Program-made: the position numbers and the translations under genes
Assembly (NCBI RefSeq): GCF_038502225.1
Contig: NC_091293.1
Coordinates: forward strand, 17,680,286-17,744,285
DNA: 64,000 nt
Source of the DNA: Cherax quadricarinatus
Lineage: Eukaryota > Arthropoda > Malacostraca > Decapoda > Parastacidae
Reading direction: 5' to 3'
In this document: in pieces, positions 9,381 through 17,672 of the stretch
How positions within the stretch are numbered: the stretch's first letter is position 1
Layout of the letters: each line of letters begins with the position of its first letter
Notes under the pieces: generated by a model
Told to the model about the DNA's origin: nothing
Database searches by the model: none
Seen by the model: the letters and a program-made list of their open reading frames with translations, nothing else

Positions 9381-11861
9381 TCAACGCCCCCGCGGCCCGG
9401 TCTGTGACCAGGCCTCCTGGTGGATCAGAGCCTGATCAACCAGGCTGTTGCTGCTGGCTGCACGCAAACCAACGTGCGAGCCACAGCCCGGCTGGTCAGG
9501 TACCGACTTTAGGTGCTTGTCCAGTGCCAGCTTGAAGACTGCCAGGGGTCTGTTGGTAATCCCCCTTATGTATGCTGGGAGGCAGTTGAACAGTCTCGGG
9601 CCCCTGACACTTATTGTATGGTCTCTTAACGTGCTAGTGACACCCCTGCTTTTCATTGGGGGGATGTTGCATCGTCTGCCAAGTCTTTTGCTTTCGTAGT
9701 GAGTGATTTTCGTGTGCAAGTTCGGTACTAGTCCCTCTAGGATTTTCCAGGTGTATATAATCATGTATCTCTCCCTCCTGCGTTCCAGGGAATACAGGTT
9801 TAGGAACCTCAAGCGCTCCCAGTAATTGAGGTGTTTTATCTCCGTTATGCGCGCCGTGAAGGTTCTCTGTACATTTTCTAGGTCAGCAATTTCACCTGCC
9901 TTGAAAGGTGCTGTTAGAGTGCAGCAATATTCCAGCCTAGATAGAACAAGTAACCTGAAGAGTGTCATCATGGGCTTGGCCTCCCTAGTTTTGAAGGTTC
10001 TCATTATCCATCCTGTCATTTTTCTAGCAGATGCGATTGATACAATGTTATGGTCCTTCAAGGTGAGATCCTCCGACATGATCACTCCCAGGTCTTTGAC
10101 GTTGGTGTTTTGTTCTATTTTGTGGCCAGAATTTGTTTTGTACTCTGATGAAGATTTAATTTCCTCGTGTTTACCATATCTGAGTAATTGAAATTTCTCA
10201 TCGTTGAACTTCATATTGTTTTCTGCAGCCCACTGAAAGATTTGGTTGATGTCCGCCTGGATTATTATTATTATAATCAAGGGGGAAGCGCTAAACCCGG
10301 AGGATTATACAGCGCCTGGGGGGGGATGTGGAAGGCATTCAGGCTTAATTCAGGGAACTGGAGCACAGATTCAATTCCCTAAATCAAGAGCCCCTCACCA
10401 ACATCAAGGAACCTTCCTTGAGGGGTGTCCGCCTGGAGCCTTGCAGTGTCTGCAATGGAAGACACTGTCATGCAGATTCGGGTGTCATCTGCAAAGGAAG
10501 ACACGGTGCTGTGGCTGACATCCTTGTCTATGTCAGATATGAGGATGAGGAACAAGATGGGAGCTAGTACTGTGCCTTGTGGAACAGAGCTTTTCACCGT
10601 AGCTGCCTCGGACTTTACTCTGTTGACGACTACTCTCTGTGTTCTGTTAGTGAGGAAATTATAGATCCATCGACCGACTTTTCCTGTTATTCCTTTAGCA
10701 CGCATTTTGTGTGCTATTACGCCATGGTCACACTTGTCGAAGGCTTTTGCAAAGTCTGTATATATTACATCTGCATTCTTTTTATCTTCTAGTGCATTTA
10801 GGACCTTGTCGTAGTGATCTAATAGTTGAGACAGACAGGAGCGACCTGTTCTAAACCCATGTTGCCCTGGGTTGTGTAACTGATGGGTTTCTAGATGGGT
10901 GGTGATCTTGCTTCTTAGGACCCTTTCAAAGATTTTTATGATATGGGATGTTAGTGCTATTGGTCTGTAGTTCTTTGCTGTTGCTTTACTGCCCCCTTTG
11001 TGGAGTGTGGCTATGTTGTTTTTAGTAACTGTGGGACGACCCCCGTGTCCATGCTCCCTCTCCATAGGATGGAAAAGGCTCGTGATAGGGGCTTCTTGCA
11101 GTTCTTGATGAACACGGAGTTCCATGAGTCTGGCCCTGCGGCAGAGTGCATGGGCATGTCATTTATCGCTTGTTCGAAGTCATTTGGCGTCAGGATAACA
11201 TCGGATAGGCTTGTGTAAACCAAATTTTGTGGCTCTCTCATAAAAAATTCATTTTGATCTTCGACTCTCAGTCTGGCTAGCGGCTTGCTAAAAACTGAGT
11301 CATATTGGGACTTGAGTAGCTCACTCATTTCCTTGCTGTCATCTGTGTAGGATCCATTTGTTTAAGTAGGGGCCCAATACTGGATGTTGTTCTCGACTTT
11401 GATTTGGCATAGGAGAAGAAATACTTTGGGTTTCTTTCGATTTCATTTATGGCTTTTAGTTCTTCCCGCGATTCCTGACTCCTATAAGATTCCTTTAGCT
11501 TGAGTTCGATGCTTGCTATTTCTCTGACCAGTGTCTCCCTACGCATTTCAGATATATTGACCTCTTTTAGCCGCTCTGTTATTCTTTTCCGTCGCCTGTA
11601 AAGGGAGAGCCTGTCTCTTTCTATTTTACATCTACTCCTCCTTTTTCTTAGAGGAATAAGCCTTGTGCATACATCGAGTGCCACCAAGTTAATCTGTTCT
11701 AGGCATACGTTGGGGTCTGTGTTGCTTAGTATATCTTCCCAGCTTATATTGGTTAGGACTTGGTTTACTTGGTCCCACTTTATATTTTTGTTATTGAAGT
11801 TGAATTTGGTGAATGCTCCCTCGTGACTAGTCTCATTATGTCGGTCTGGGGCTCCACGCAT
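9381..11861 (-). pseudogene. LINE copy B ORF2, reverse transcriptase and C-terminus
   Basis: Minus-strand frames cover the linker (SLYRRRKRITERLKEVNISE), the full reverse transcriptase (VIYTDFAKAFDKCDHG and SSFADDTRICM) and the C-terminal domain (RLEYCCTLTAPFKAGEIADL). The C-terminal junction reads MRTFKTREAKPMM without the frameshift carried by A and D. Frame breaks fall near 11350 (linker), near 11015 (where the GVVPQLLKTTDIAPL region is frameshifted), and at the SINE in 10262-10425. The SINE separates the FADD block from DINQIFQWAAENNMKF. It encodes no functional protein. Confidence 0.87.
10250..10437 (-). mobile_element. SINE with 12-bp target-site duplication, inserted in LINE B
   Basis: The insert is about 10262-10425. 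It is flanked by TGTCCGCCTGGA at 10250-10261 and again at 10426-10437, and LINE copies A, C and D show the unfilled site. In its own orientation it starts CCCCTCAAGGAAGGTTCC, contains CAGGCGCTGTATAATCCTCC and TTAGCGCTTCC, and ends TTGATTATAATAATAAT. The perfect duplication indicates a fairly recent LINE-mediated insertion. I did not identify a clear tRNA-type A/B box pair. Confidence 0.88.
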
Positions 11862-11878
11862 ACATGTCTGAACCTCAA

Positions 11879-13065
11879 TTATGTTGTGATCTGATCATCA
11901 TTGTTAGTGAAGATGAGGTCTAGTGTATTCTCCAGTCTAGTAGGCTCTATTATCTGCTGGTTTAAATTGAATTTTGTGCAGAGATTTAAAAGCTCGTGTG
12001 AGTGTGAGTTTTCATCAGAGCTGCCTCCTGGTGTTGTTACTGCAACAATATTATTTGCTATATTCCTCCATTTTAAGTGCCTTAAGTTGATTATTATTAT
12101 TATAATCAAGGGGGAAGCGCTAAACCCGGAGGATTATACAGCGCCTGGGGGGGGATGTGTAAGGCATTCAGGCTTAATTCGGGGAACTGGAGCACAGATT
12201 CAATTCCCTAAATCAAGAGCCCCTCACCAACATCAAGGAACCTTCCTTGAGGGGATGCCTTAAGTTGAAATCCCCCAGGAACAAGATGTTGGGTGCAGGA
12301 GCTGGAAGATTTTCCAGACAGTGGTCAATTTTTAACAGCTGTTCCTGGAATTGCTGGGATGTTGCATCCGGAGGCTTGTAGACTACCACAATGACTAGGT
12401 TTTGGTTCTCGACCTTTACTGCTAAAACTTCCACTACATCATTTGAGGCATTTAGCAGTTCTGTGCAAACAAGTGACTGCAATGTACAGGCCAACCCCCC
12501 ACCCCCTTTTGCCTGTTCACTCTGTCACATCTGTATAGGTTGTAACCTGGGATCCATATTTCGTTGTCAAAGTGATCCTTTATGTGGGTCTCAGTGAAAG
12601 CCGCGAACATTGCCTTTGCCTCTGCAAGCAGTCCACGGATGAAAGGTATTTTGTTGTTTGTTGCTGGCTTTAGACCCTGTATATTTGCAAAGAAGAATGT
12701 CATCGGACTGGTGGTATTGTTGGTACTGGGGGGGATTTTTTTTTCCAGCATTAGTATCTGTATCTGTTGGTTTGGAGTGGAGGCCATCGACTGTGGTTCC
12801 ACTCCAGGAATGACTGGATTTGGTGTACGATTTCTGCCATTTCCTGCCAGTTTTTTTTCCTTCCTGGCACTGAAAAACCTCTCCCTCTTGAGTGGCTGTG
12901 GCTACCCAGGTTTTCCCATGGCCTGGATGTTTTGTATCTTTTTGTACCCTTTAGATGGTATGCCTGGCAATTTAAGTTATAGCACAGTCTTTCCTGTACT
13001 GAAGAGGTACACATTTCAGGGTGAAAAAGCTTACAGGAAGGGAGTTTGCATTTTCCTGTTGTCAT
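11879..13065 (-). pseudogene. LINE copy B endonuclease and ORF1 3' part
   Basis: Frames at 12751-13065 give the last two CCCH fingers of ORF1 (CKLPSCKLFH and CYNLNCQAYH). Frames at 12452-12802, 12213-12494 and 11879-12109 give the endonuclease (NIQGLKPATNNK, TETHIKDHFDNE, VVYKPPDATSQ, GDFNLRH, IEPTRLENTLDLIFTNNDD). A SINE splits GDFNLRH. The bases coding for the YSDHN block are deleted near 11890-11900, so the nuclease would lack its last catalytic segment. Confidence 0.85.
12078..12268 (-). mobile_element. SINE with 13-bp target-site duplication, inserted in LINE B
   Basis: The insert is 12091-12255. It is flanked by TGCCTTAAGTTGA at 12078-12090 and 12256-12268, and the unfilled site is visible in LINE D near 22624-22636. 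It is nearly identical to the SINE at 10262-10425 and in the same orientation. Both were therefore copied from closely related source elements after copy B was in place. Confidence 0.9.
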
Positions 13066-13084
13066 ATGGGCATGGCATTTTCTA

Positions 13085-13190
13085 TTGTTTATTGTCTATT
13101 GTTAGTGAGTTGGATTTGTGAAGGACCTGCCTAGGATGGGTCAATAGGCCTGCTGCAGTGTTCCTTCTTTCTTATGTTCTTATGAATAGT
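13085..13190 (+). mobile_element. CR1-type LINE 3' terminus
   Basis: The words GACCTGCCTAGGATGGGTCA, ATAGGCCTGCTGCAGTGTTC and the terminal TTCTTATGTTCTTATG match the 3' UTR end of the CR1 copy at 9205-9254. No coding sequence remains. It directly adjoins the 5' truncation point of LINE copy B. Confidence 0.75.
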
Positions 13191-13320
13191 ACCTGGGTGA
13201 ATAGTACATGAGCATTTATAAATACTCATGAGTATAAATAGTAAATGAGTATTTATAAATATTTATGAGCATGAATAGTACATGAGCATTTATGAATGCT
13301 CAGGTAGGTCTGTTTGTGAC
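13191..13320. repeat. Imperfect tandem repeat, TACATGAGCATTTATAAATA type
   Basis: Three to four copies of an imperfect unit of about 40 bp built from GAATAGTACATGAGCATTTA and AATACTCATGAGTATAAA words. It is AT-rich with several ATTTATAAAT palindromes. It precedes a hammerhead-like motif. Nothing coding is seen. Confidence 0.6.
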
Positions 13321-13650
13321 TTAAAAAGCCCAGTGTGGGCGAAAACTTGTAAATAAAGGATCACATTATACTGCTTTTGTAGTTATTTAATTTCATCCTC
13401 CTCTTCCTCCTCCTCCTTCAGGGTGTTGTCATACGCGCCATGCTGTATCAATTCTTAATTTATATACACTTGAATAAATTTCAGTGAAGCAAGAGGCCAT
13501 GGTGTCTCCAGTGACCCGACTATATCAACCTGTAATTATATCTCCTCCAGAGGGGCTCTTGTGGATATCAAAATATGTCATAGTGTTTGCTTACATGTCT
13601 TTCTAAACCAACTTGTCGGTATTTATTACCAAGGTTTATACCATCAAAAT
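13310..13650 (+). mobile_element. Penelope-type unit, diverged, with degenerate hammerhead-like motif
   Basis: Near 13318-13360 the order is TTAAAAA, hairpin GCCCA-GTG-TGGGC, GAAAACTTGT and AATAAA. This matches the layout of the other hammerhead-bearing units, but the CTGATGA core has decayed. The familiar tail words AACTTGTCGGTATT appear near 13605-13625. Between them lie about 230 bases with no recognisable coding sequence. I read it as an old unit; the internal part could also be an unrelated insertion. Confidence 0.45.
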
Positions 13651-13671
13651 GGTATAGAAGTTTGAGATAAG

Positions 13672-13768
13672 ATAGGTCCCCTTAAAAATAACTATGGGCA
13701 TCTTACTGACAAAGAGAATGTAATGTGCTCGATTTTAAATAGTTATTTTCTCTCGGTTTTTACACAGG
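13672..13768 (+). pseudogene. CR1-type LINE ORF2 fragment (linker)
   Basis: The plus strand translates to DKIGPLKNNYGHLTDKENV and then NSYFLSVFTQ, which matches the linker of the CR1 copies at 250-400 (minus) and 2990-3110 (plus). It continues at 14332 with EEDKLCNITVI after an L2-like 3' fragment and a Penelope-type unit. It is therefore the 5' remnant of the shredded CR1 copy that runs to 15885. Confidence 0.7.
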
Positions 13769-13795
13769 TTTTTCAACTGTCAGACATTGCAAAAT

Positions 13796-14027
13796 TATGA
13801 TGTAGTCACTTAGCCTTAATACTATAATCTGTATGGACTTAATGTTAAGAATTAATCTAATTCTGCTTGAAATACCTAGCCATGCTAGGTGTCCTAGTGG
13901 CCCCCTCTGTAATTAGTATTTTATAACATGTAAACCACAAAATACCCAAAACCTGTAAACCCCACATTGTGACCATTATAGAGAATAAACTTGAATTGAA
14001 CTGAATTGAATTAAATCATGGGGTCTT
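13796..14027 (+). mobile_element. L2-like LINE 3' UTR fragment (TTGAAT tail)
   Basis: This matches the 3' UTR at 37140-37375 through the words AATACCTAGCCATGCTAG, CCTAGTGG and GAGAATAAACTTGAATTGAA, and ends in a short TTGAAT-type repeat. The copy is diverged and contains no ORF2 codons. It inserted into the CR1 linker. Confidence 0.78.
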
Positions 14028-14330
14028 GTTACAAATTATTCTTCAACACTTGTCCAACCTTTGGACGAAGACCTACTTTGACTAGCGGATGATACCACTA
14101 TGACCCCACCTCCTCCTGCTTCGCCTCACCTCACTACAGTATATAAGCCACACTGAAAACATCGACTCTGGGCTGAGGGACTGATTACCTCAAACTCCGC
14201 CTCTCCTTATGCCTTTCTACTTTGTATTGGACTGATGAAGCCACTGTGTGGCGAAACGTTTCCTGAATAAAGATTCCCATATGTTGCATAAGTGTCTCAA
14301 TCTTCAACACTAACAATATCCCAGTAATTA
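14028..14330 (+). mobile_element. Penelope-type unit (solo) with well-formed hammerhead motif
   Basis: This single plus-strand unit has a TATATAAG box at 14140-14147, a hammerhead motif at 14221-14265, AATAAA at 14266-14271, and the CAACACT-type tail. It resembles the right arm of the inverted repeat at 14927-15591 (shared words CTGAGGGACTGATTACCTCA and CTTTGTATTGGACTGATGAA). It has no coding capacity. It lies inside the CR1 copy, next to the L2-like 3' fragment. The exact left border is uncertain. Confidence 0.7.
14221..14265 (+). ncRNA. Hammerhead ribozyme candidate, best preserved in window
   Basis: The core CTGATGA (14232-14238) is followed by one extra A and then stem II, GCCAC-TGT-GTGGC (14240-14252). 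GAA (14253-14255) follows, then a self-complementary ACGT (14256-14259) that would form stem III between two molecules. H17 is T14260, with predicted cleavage after it. Stem I pairs GGA (14229-14231) with TCC (14261-14263). All invariant core nucleotides of a type I hammerhead are present. An extra residue after A9 is known from at least one viroid hammerhead. Hammerheads with minimal stem III are known from Penelope-like elements. Activity is inferred, not shown. Confidence 0.65.
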
Positions 14331-14331
14331 T

Positions 14332-14926
14332 TTTTTTATATTTGGCCTGAAGAAGATAAATTATGTAACATCACAGTCATTAGTGAAATGATTATGAAAC
14401 ACATAGACCGACTGAAACAAAATAAATCATCCGGTCCTGATGAGCTCTTTTCAAGAGTTCTTAAGGAATGCAAAATGGAACTCTGTGAACCATTAACTAA
14501 TATTTTTAATTTATCTCTTCTAACAGATGTAGTGCCTGATATGTGGAAGACGGCTAATGTAATTCTGATTTTCAAAGCAGAGGACAAGTCGTTACCGTCA
14601 AATTACCGCCCAATAAACCTGACCTCAATTGTAGGCAAATTACTCATCAATTATAGCCGAGATTATAAGAAGCCATCTGGATAAGCATAATCTGACTGAT
14701 ACTCAACATGGATTCAGGAGAGGCTGTTCTTCTCTAATTAATTTATTAACTTTTACAGTAAAGCTTCTGAGGCTGTTGATCACGATAAAGAATTTTATAT
14801 TGTTTATTTAGATTTTAGTAAGGCTTTTGATAGAGTACTGCACCAAAGACTGTTAAAGAAAGTGTCAGCTCATGGCATTGGGGGAAAAGTGCTGTCATGG
14901 ATAGAGTCGTGGCTCACAGAGAGGAA
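14332..14926 (+). pseudogene. CR1-type LINE ORF2, first half of reverse transcriptase
   Basis: CR1 frame with KHIDRLKQNKSSGPDELFSR, VLKECKMELCEPLTNIF, VILIFKAEDKSLPSNYRPIN and, after a frame change near 14660, TQHGFRRGCSSLINLL. YLDFSKAFDRVLHQRLL carries the first catalytic Asp, and the segment stops in SWIESWLTE. It is cut at 14926 by the inverted-repeat element and resumes at 15605. Its separation from the other CR1 copies is clear from its divergence. Confidence 0.8.
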
Positions 14927-15604
14927 GAAGATTGAGACACTTATGCAACACATGGGAATCTTTATTTAGGAAATGTTTCGCCACACAGTGGCTGCATCAG
15001 TCCAATACAAAGCAAAAAGTTGTAAGGAGAGGAGGAGTTAGAGGTAATCAGTCCCTCAGCCTGGAGTCGATGTGTTCAGTCTGTCAATCTTGTAGAATGT
15101 ACAGCATATGAATGAACGAACGAGCAAGTTCAGGTAAGATCCCAATGGGATGAGCGGGGAAGACGGGACAGATGAAGAATAGCACTGGAGAGGAGTGTTC
15201 TTAGTCATAGAAATAGAGCCAGGGCTTAACCCAGCTTTTAATTAATTCACAGCATAGGACCATAGACGTGGCTTATATACTGCAGTCATGTGAGGCGAAG
15301 CAGGAGGAGGCGGGGTCATAGTGGTACCATTCACTAGTCGAAGTAGGTCTTCGTCCAAAGGTTGGACAAGTTTGAAAAATTCCTTGTATCAAGATCCCAT
15401 GTTGATGCAGTGTCTGACACATCGACTCCAGGCTGAGGGACTGATTACCTCAAACTCCTTCTCTCCTTACACCTTTCTGCTTTGTATTGGACTGATGAAG
15501 CCACTGTGTGGCAAAACATTTCCTAAATAAAGATTCCCATATGTTGCATAAGTGTCTCAATCTTCAACTTCTCGGTTTTCAAAACCATTCATCACAGACA
15601 GGAA
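14914..15604. mobile_element. Inverted-repeat Penelope-type element with 13-bp TSD
   Basis: The insert (14927-15591) lies between TCACAGAGAGGAA (14914-14926) and TCACAGACAGGAA (15592-15604), a 13-bp duplication with one difference. The outer arms are inverted copies of the same unit, about 130 bp each: GAAGATTGAGACACTTATGC at the left and its complement at 15542-15570. Each arm holds a hammerhead-like motif (minus 14965-15012, plus 15481-15530). The middle is less symmetric and has no convincing coding frame. Removing the insert joins CR1 codons for SWLTE with DRKQRVYINGVKSEW. Confidence 0.78.
14965..15012 (-). ncRNA. Hammerhead-like motif, one core change
   Basis: On the minus strand the order is GTATTGGA, CTGATGC, AGCCAC-TGT-GTGGC, GAAACATTTCC, AATAAA. 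The core A9 is replaced by C, and stem III reads ACAT, no longer self-complementary. The partner motif in the other arm (plus, 15481-15530) keeps CTGATGA but reads CAAAACATT at the second core strand. Neither copy looks catalytic. Confidence 0.5.
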
Positions 15605-15885
15605 ACAGAGAGTGTACATAAATGGGGTTAAATCCGAGTGGGGATCTGTAACAAATGGCGTTCAACAGGGATCAGTCTTGGGCCCATTGTTGTTTATAAT
15701 ATATATCAATGACCTTGATGAGGAAATTACAAGTGATATGAGCAAATTCGCCGATGACACAAAGATAGGTAGGATAACTGATTCAAATGAAGATGTCACA
15801 GAACTTCAGGAGGATTTAGACAAACTCAATTCCTAGTCAGAAAAGTGGCAGATGCAGTTCAATGTAGATAAATGTAAAGTTTTAA
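15605..15885 (+). pseudogene. CR1-type LINE ORF2, second half of reverse transcriptase
   Basis: Continuation of the split CR1: [56 protein letters not shown] (FADD block) and, after a stop at 15834, EKWQMQFNVDKCKVL. Sequence similarity ends near 15885, where the following bases belong to a different element. The expected C-terminal domain is absent. Confidence 0.82.
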
Positions 15886-16109
15886 AGTCAGTTTTGGTTC
15901 TCCCCTCAGGTTGAACCATATCTAGAACCTCAGCATGTGCCGTGATTCCAGGTGTGTAACCACGCCATAGTGGGTTGTGTTCCCCATAAGACTTTCCCTT
16001 GAATCTGCTAGGTGGGCTGAGCTGGTTTGCCTGCTCCTTGGATGGAAAGCCTGTCTTACTGGTGTTCACATTGATACATCCTTCCGCATTCACTGGCTGC
16101 ATGGTTGGA
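15886..16109 (-). other. Sequence of uncertain origin, probably I-type LINE 3' UTR
   Basis: Removing the small inverted repeat at 16110-16263 makes this stretch contiguous with 16264-16620, downstream of the I-type ORF2 end on the minus strand. It reads best as part of the 3' UTR of that element. No coding frame, structured RNA or tandem repeat stands out. Confidence 0.35.
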
Positions 16110-16273
16110 CCTTAGATGAATGGTTCAGAGAACCGACAAGTTGATAAATTAGACACATGTGCAACACTTGGGTATCTTTAATGAGGAAACGTTTTGCCAC
16201 TGTGTGACAAAACGTTTCCTCATTAAAGATACCCAAGTGTTGCATGTGTGTCTAATTTATCATCATGGTTGGA
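16100..16273. mobile_element. Minimal inverted-repeat Penelope-type element, 154 bp, with 10-bp TSD
   Basis: The insert (16110-16263) is flanked by CATGGTTGGA at 16100-16109 and 16264-16273. It consists of two unit tails in inverted orientation meeting at the stem II hairpin of the hammerhead (GCCACTGTGTGAC near 16197-16209). Each arm keeps AAAACGTTTCC, ATTAAAG and the tail ACCCAAGTGTTGCA. The left arm again extends about 20 bases further than the right. The CTGATGA strand of the ribozyme is absent, so the insertion is truncated exactly at the ribozyme on both arms. Confidence 0.82.
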
Positions 16274-16620
16274 GTTGTCAGCTCTGCTGATTCTTCTTCT
16301 GATGAAACGGAGTGGTCTCGCAACTTCGATAGGATTGCACCCCACATTTCCAAATCCAAGTACTCCGACGTGTCCCTGGAACAGCGTGGCCTCTTCCTTT
16401 TGGTAGAAGGCATGTGTCAGACCTGAAGTTGAAGCAGTATGTACAATGTTCACCAAGACCTGAGTCCTGGCATGCGTCTTAATCTTGCGATGACCCATCT
16501 CTGGCTCCCAAAGGAGAAAGGGTTCTGGAATGTTGCAATGTATGCCGATCAAGCACTGTTCTGGTCAGTTCGTCTGGTATGTCTCATAAGCGACAACACC
16601 GTATGTACTCCTAACTGTGG
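16274..16620 (-). other. Probable I-type LINE 3' UTR
   Basis: About 350 bases follow the ORF2 stop region of the I-type element on the minus strand. Both strands have long open stretches (for example 16223-16552 minus), but none shows a family motif. I treat them as chance frames in GC-balanced sequence. Confidence 0.35.
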
Positions 16621-16623
16621 ACA

Positions 16624-17640
16624 CTAGCAAGGAGGAGGATATGTCATTATCACAGGCAACAGCTTGTCTGGTTCGTTGATTCCACAGTACACTAGTGTAG
16701 CCGCAGTCCTCTCTGGGTCTTTTTCGGGAGGGAACATCAGTGGTAGTTGCCTGCAGAGTGTCTCAGTAGCTTCGGACTCCAGGAGATAGTGTGTTAGGGG
16801 GTGCTGGGCAATGTGCTGGTACATCTCCTCTGCCTTGTCCACCATCAACCATCATCTTGCCTGTGAGAAAGCCCAAATGAACCCGATGGATGGTGGTACA
16901 CTGCACTCTGAACCAGCTTCTATCATATGGAGGGGGTTCTCCCTGAGTCACTGCTTGGTACCAGTGTTGAGATGGGGTATCGCCTTGGACCTTCCCCATA
17001 AGTTTCATTGCACTGGCGGCCACCAGTTTGGTCTGGCGTAGGCTGATGGGGGCAGTAATTCCAACATGTAGATAATCTGTGGCTGCCTTGGCTGCATCAT
17101 CGGCCACCTCATTTCCCCGGATGACAGCATGGCTGGGGATCCAGTTCAATGTCGATCTGTTACCCCGAACTTCTAAAGCTGTCATTATGCTCAGAATCGA
17201 TGTGATGAGGTGAACATTGTCCTGTAGCTGGGGATGGGAGAGGGCATTGATTGCAGAGGTTGGGTCAACATGTCTGACAGGTCGGAGTCGATGTCGTAGG
17301 GCTTGTGACAATGCCTGCTGAATCGCCACCAACTCAGCTTGAAGGATCGTGCAGTGGTCAGGGAGTCGCCAGCCTTGTGTGTGACCATTGTGGTACAGTC
17401 CAGCTGCTGCTCTCTTCCTGTCAGGGTCGACAGAACGATCTGTGAAATACATTGCACATGTGCCTCCCTCTGCCAGTGCCATGCTTGTCTCAGCATGATT
17501 GCTGAGGGTGTCTTGACTGCAGAGACGCTTAGAGGTAGGTAGTTGCATGACGCAAACATCGGCAGGATCTGGTCACCAGGGAGGTGGTGGATGATACCCA
17601 GCAACAGGAGGGTCACAACTCCTCTCAGTAGTTGTATAGG
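16624..17640 (-). pseudogene. I-type LINE ORF2 C-terminus with RNase H domain
   Basis: The 261-codon frame at 16763-17548 contains an RNase H fold: MYFTDRSVDPDR (first Asp), ILQAELVAIQQAL (Glu), HVDPTSAINAL (third acidic position) and LNWIPSHAVIRGNEVADDAAK (His and final Asp). In functional enzymes the first block reads TDGS and the third usually DS, so TDRS and DP here suggest damage. The protein continues after a frameshift near 16800 as HYLLESEATETLCRQLPLMF and ends near 16624. An RNase H domain behind the RT is characteristic of I-clade and related LINEs, where it removes the RNA template strand. RT and endonuclease are missing; a related RT lies at 25620-27010. Confidence 0.78.
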
Positions 17641-17672
17641 TAGCTACTTCCATCCAGCAGCACAAAACAAAT

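Larger units (their letters stand above)
9349..13084 (-). mobile_element. CR1-like LINE copy B (5'-truncated in ORF1)
   Basis: The 3' end lies at 9349 (CCTGGAGTTTACCTGGAGAG on the plus strand) and the element runs leftward-coding to about 13084. There it breaks inside the ORF1 CCCH region and abuts a CR1 3' terminus. It is colinear with copies A, C and D. Two SINEs are inserted into it, at 10262-10425 and 12091-12255. An internal stretch of endonuclease codons is also lost near 11885 relative to A and D. It is a dead copy, but useful as reference for the intact A-run at the C-terminal frameshift site shared by A and D. Confidence 0.9.

Noticed and set aside
15481..15530. Second-arm hammerhead motif of the 14927-15591 element as an active ribozyme
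   Set aside because: The second core strand reads CAAAAC instead of CGAAAC and stem III is ACAT, so catalytic residues are lost.
16223..16552. 109-codon minus-strand frame as a gene
   Set aside because: It crosses into the inverted-repeat insertion at its right border and shows no family motif; the sequence lies downstream of the I-type ORF2 end.
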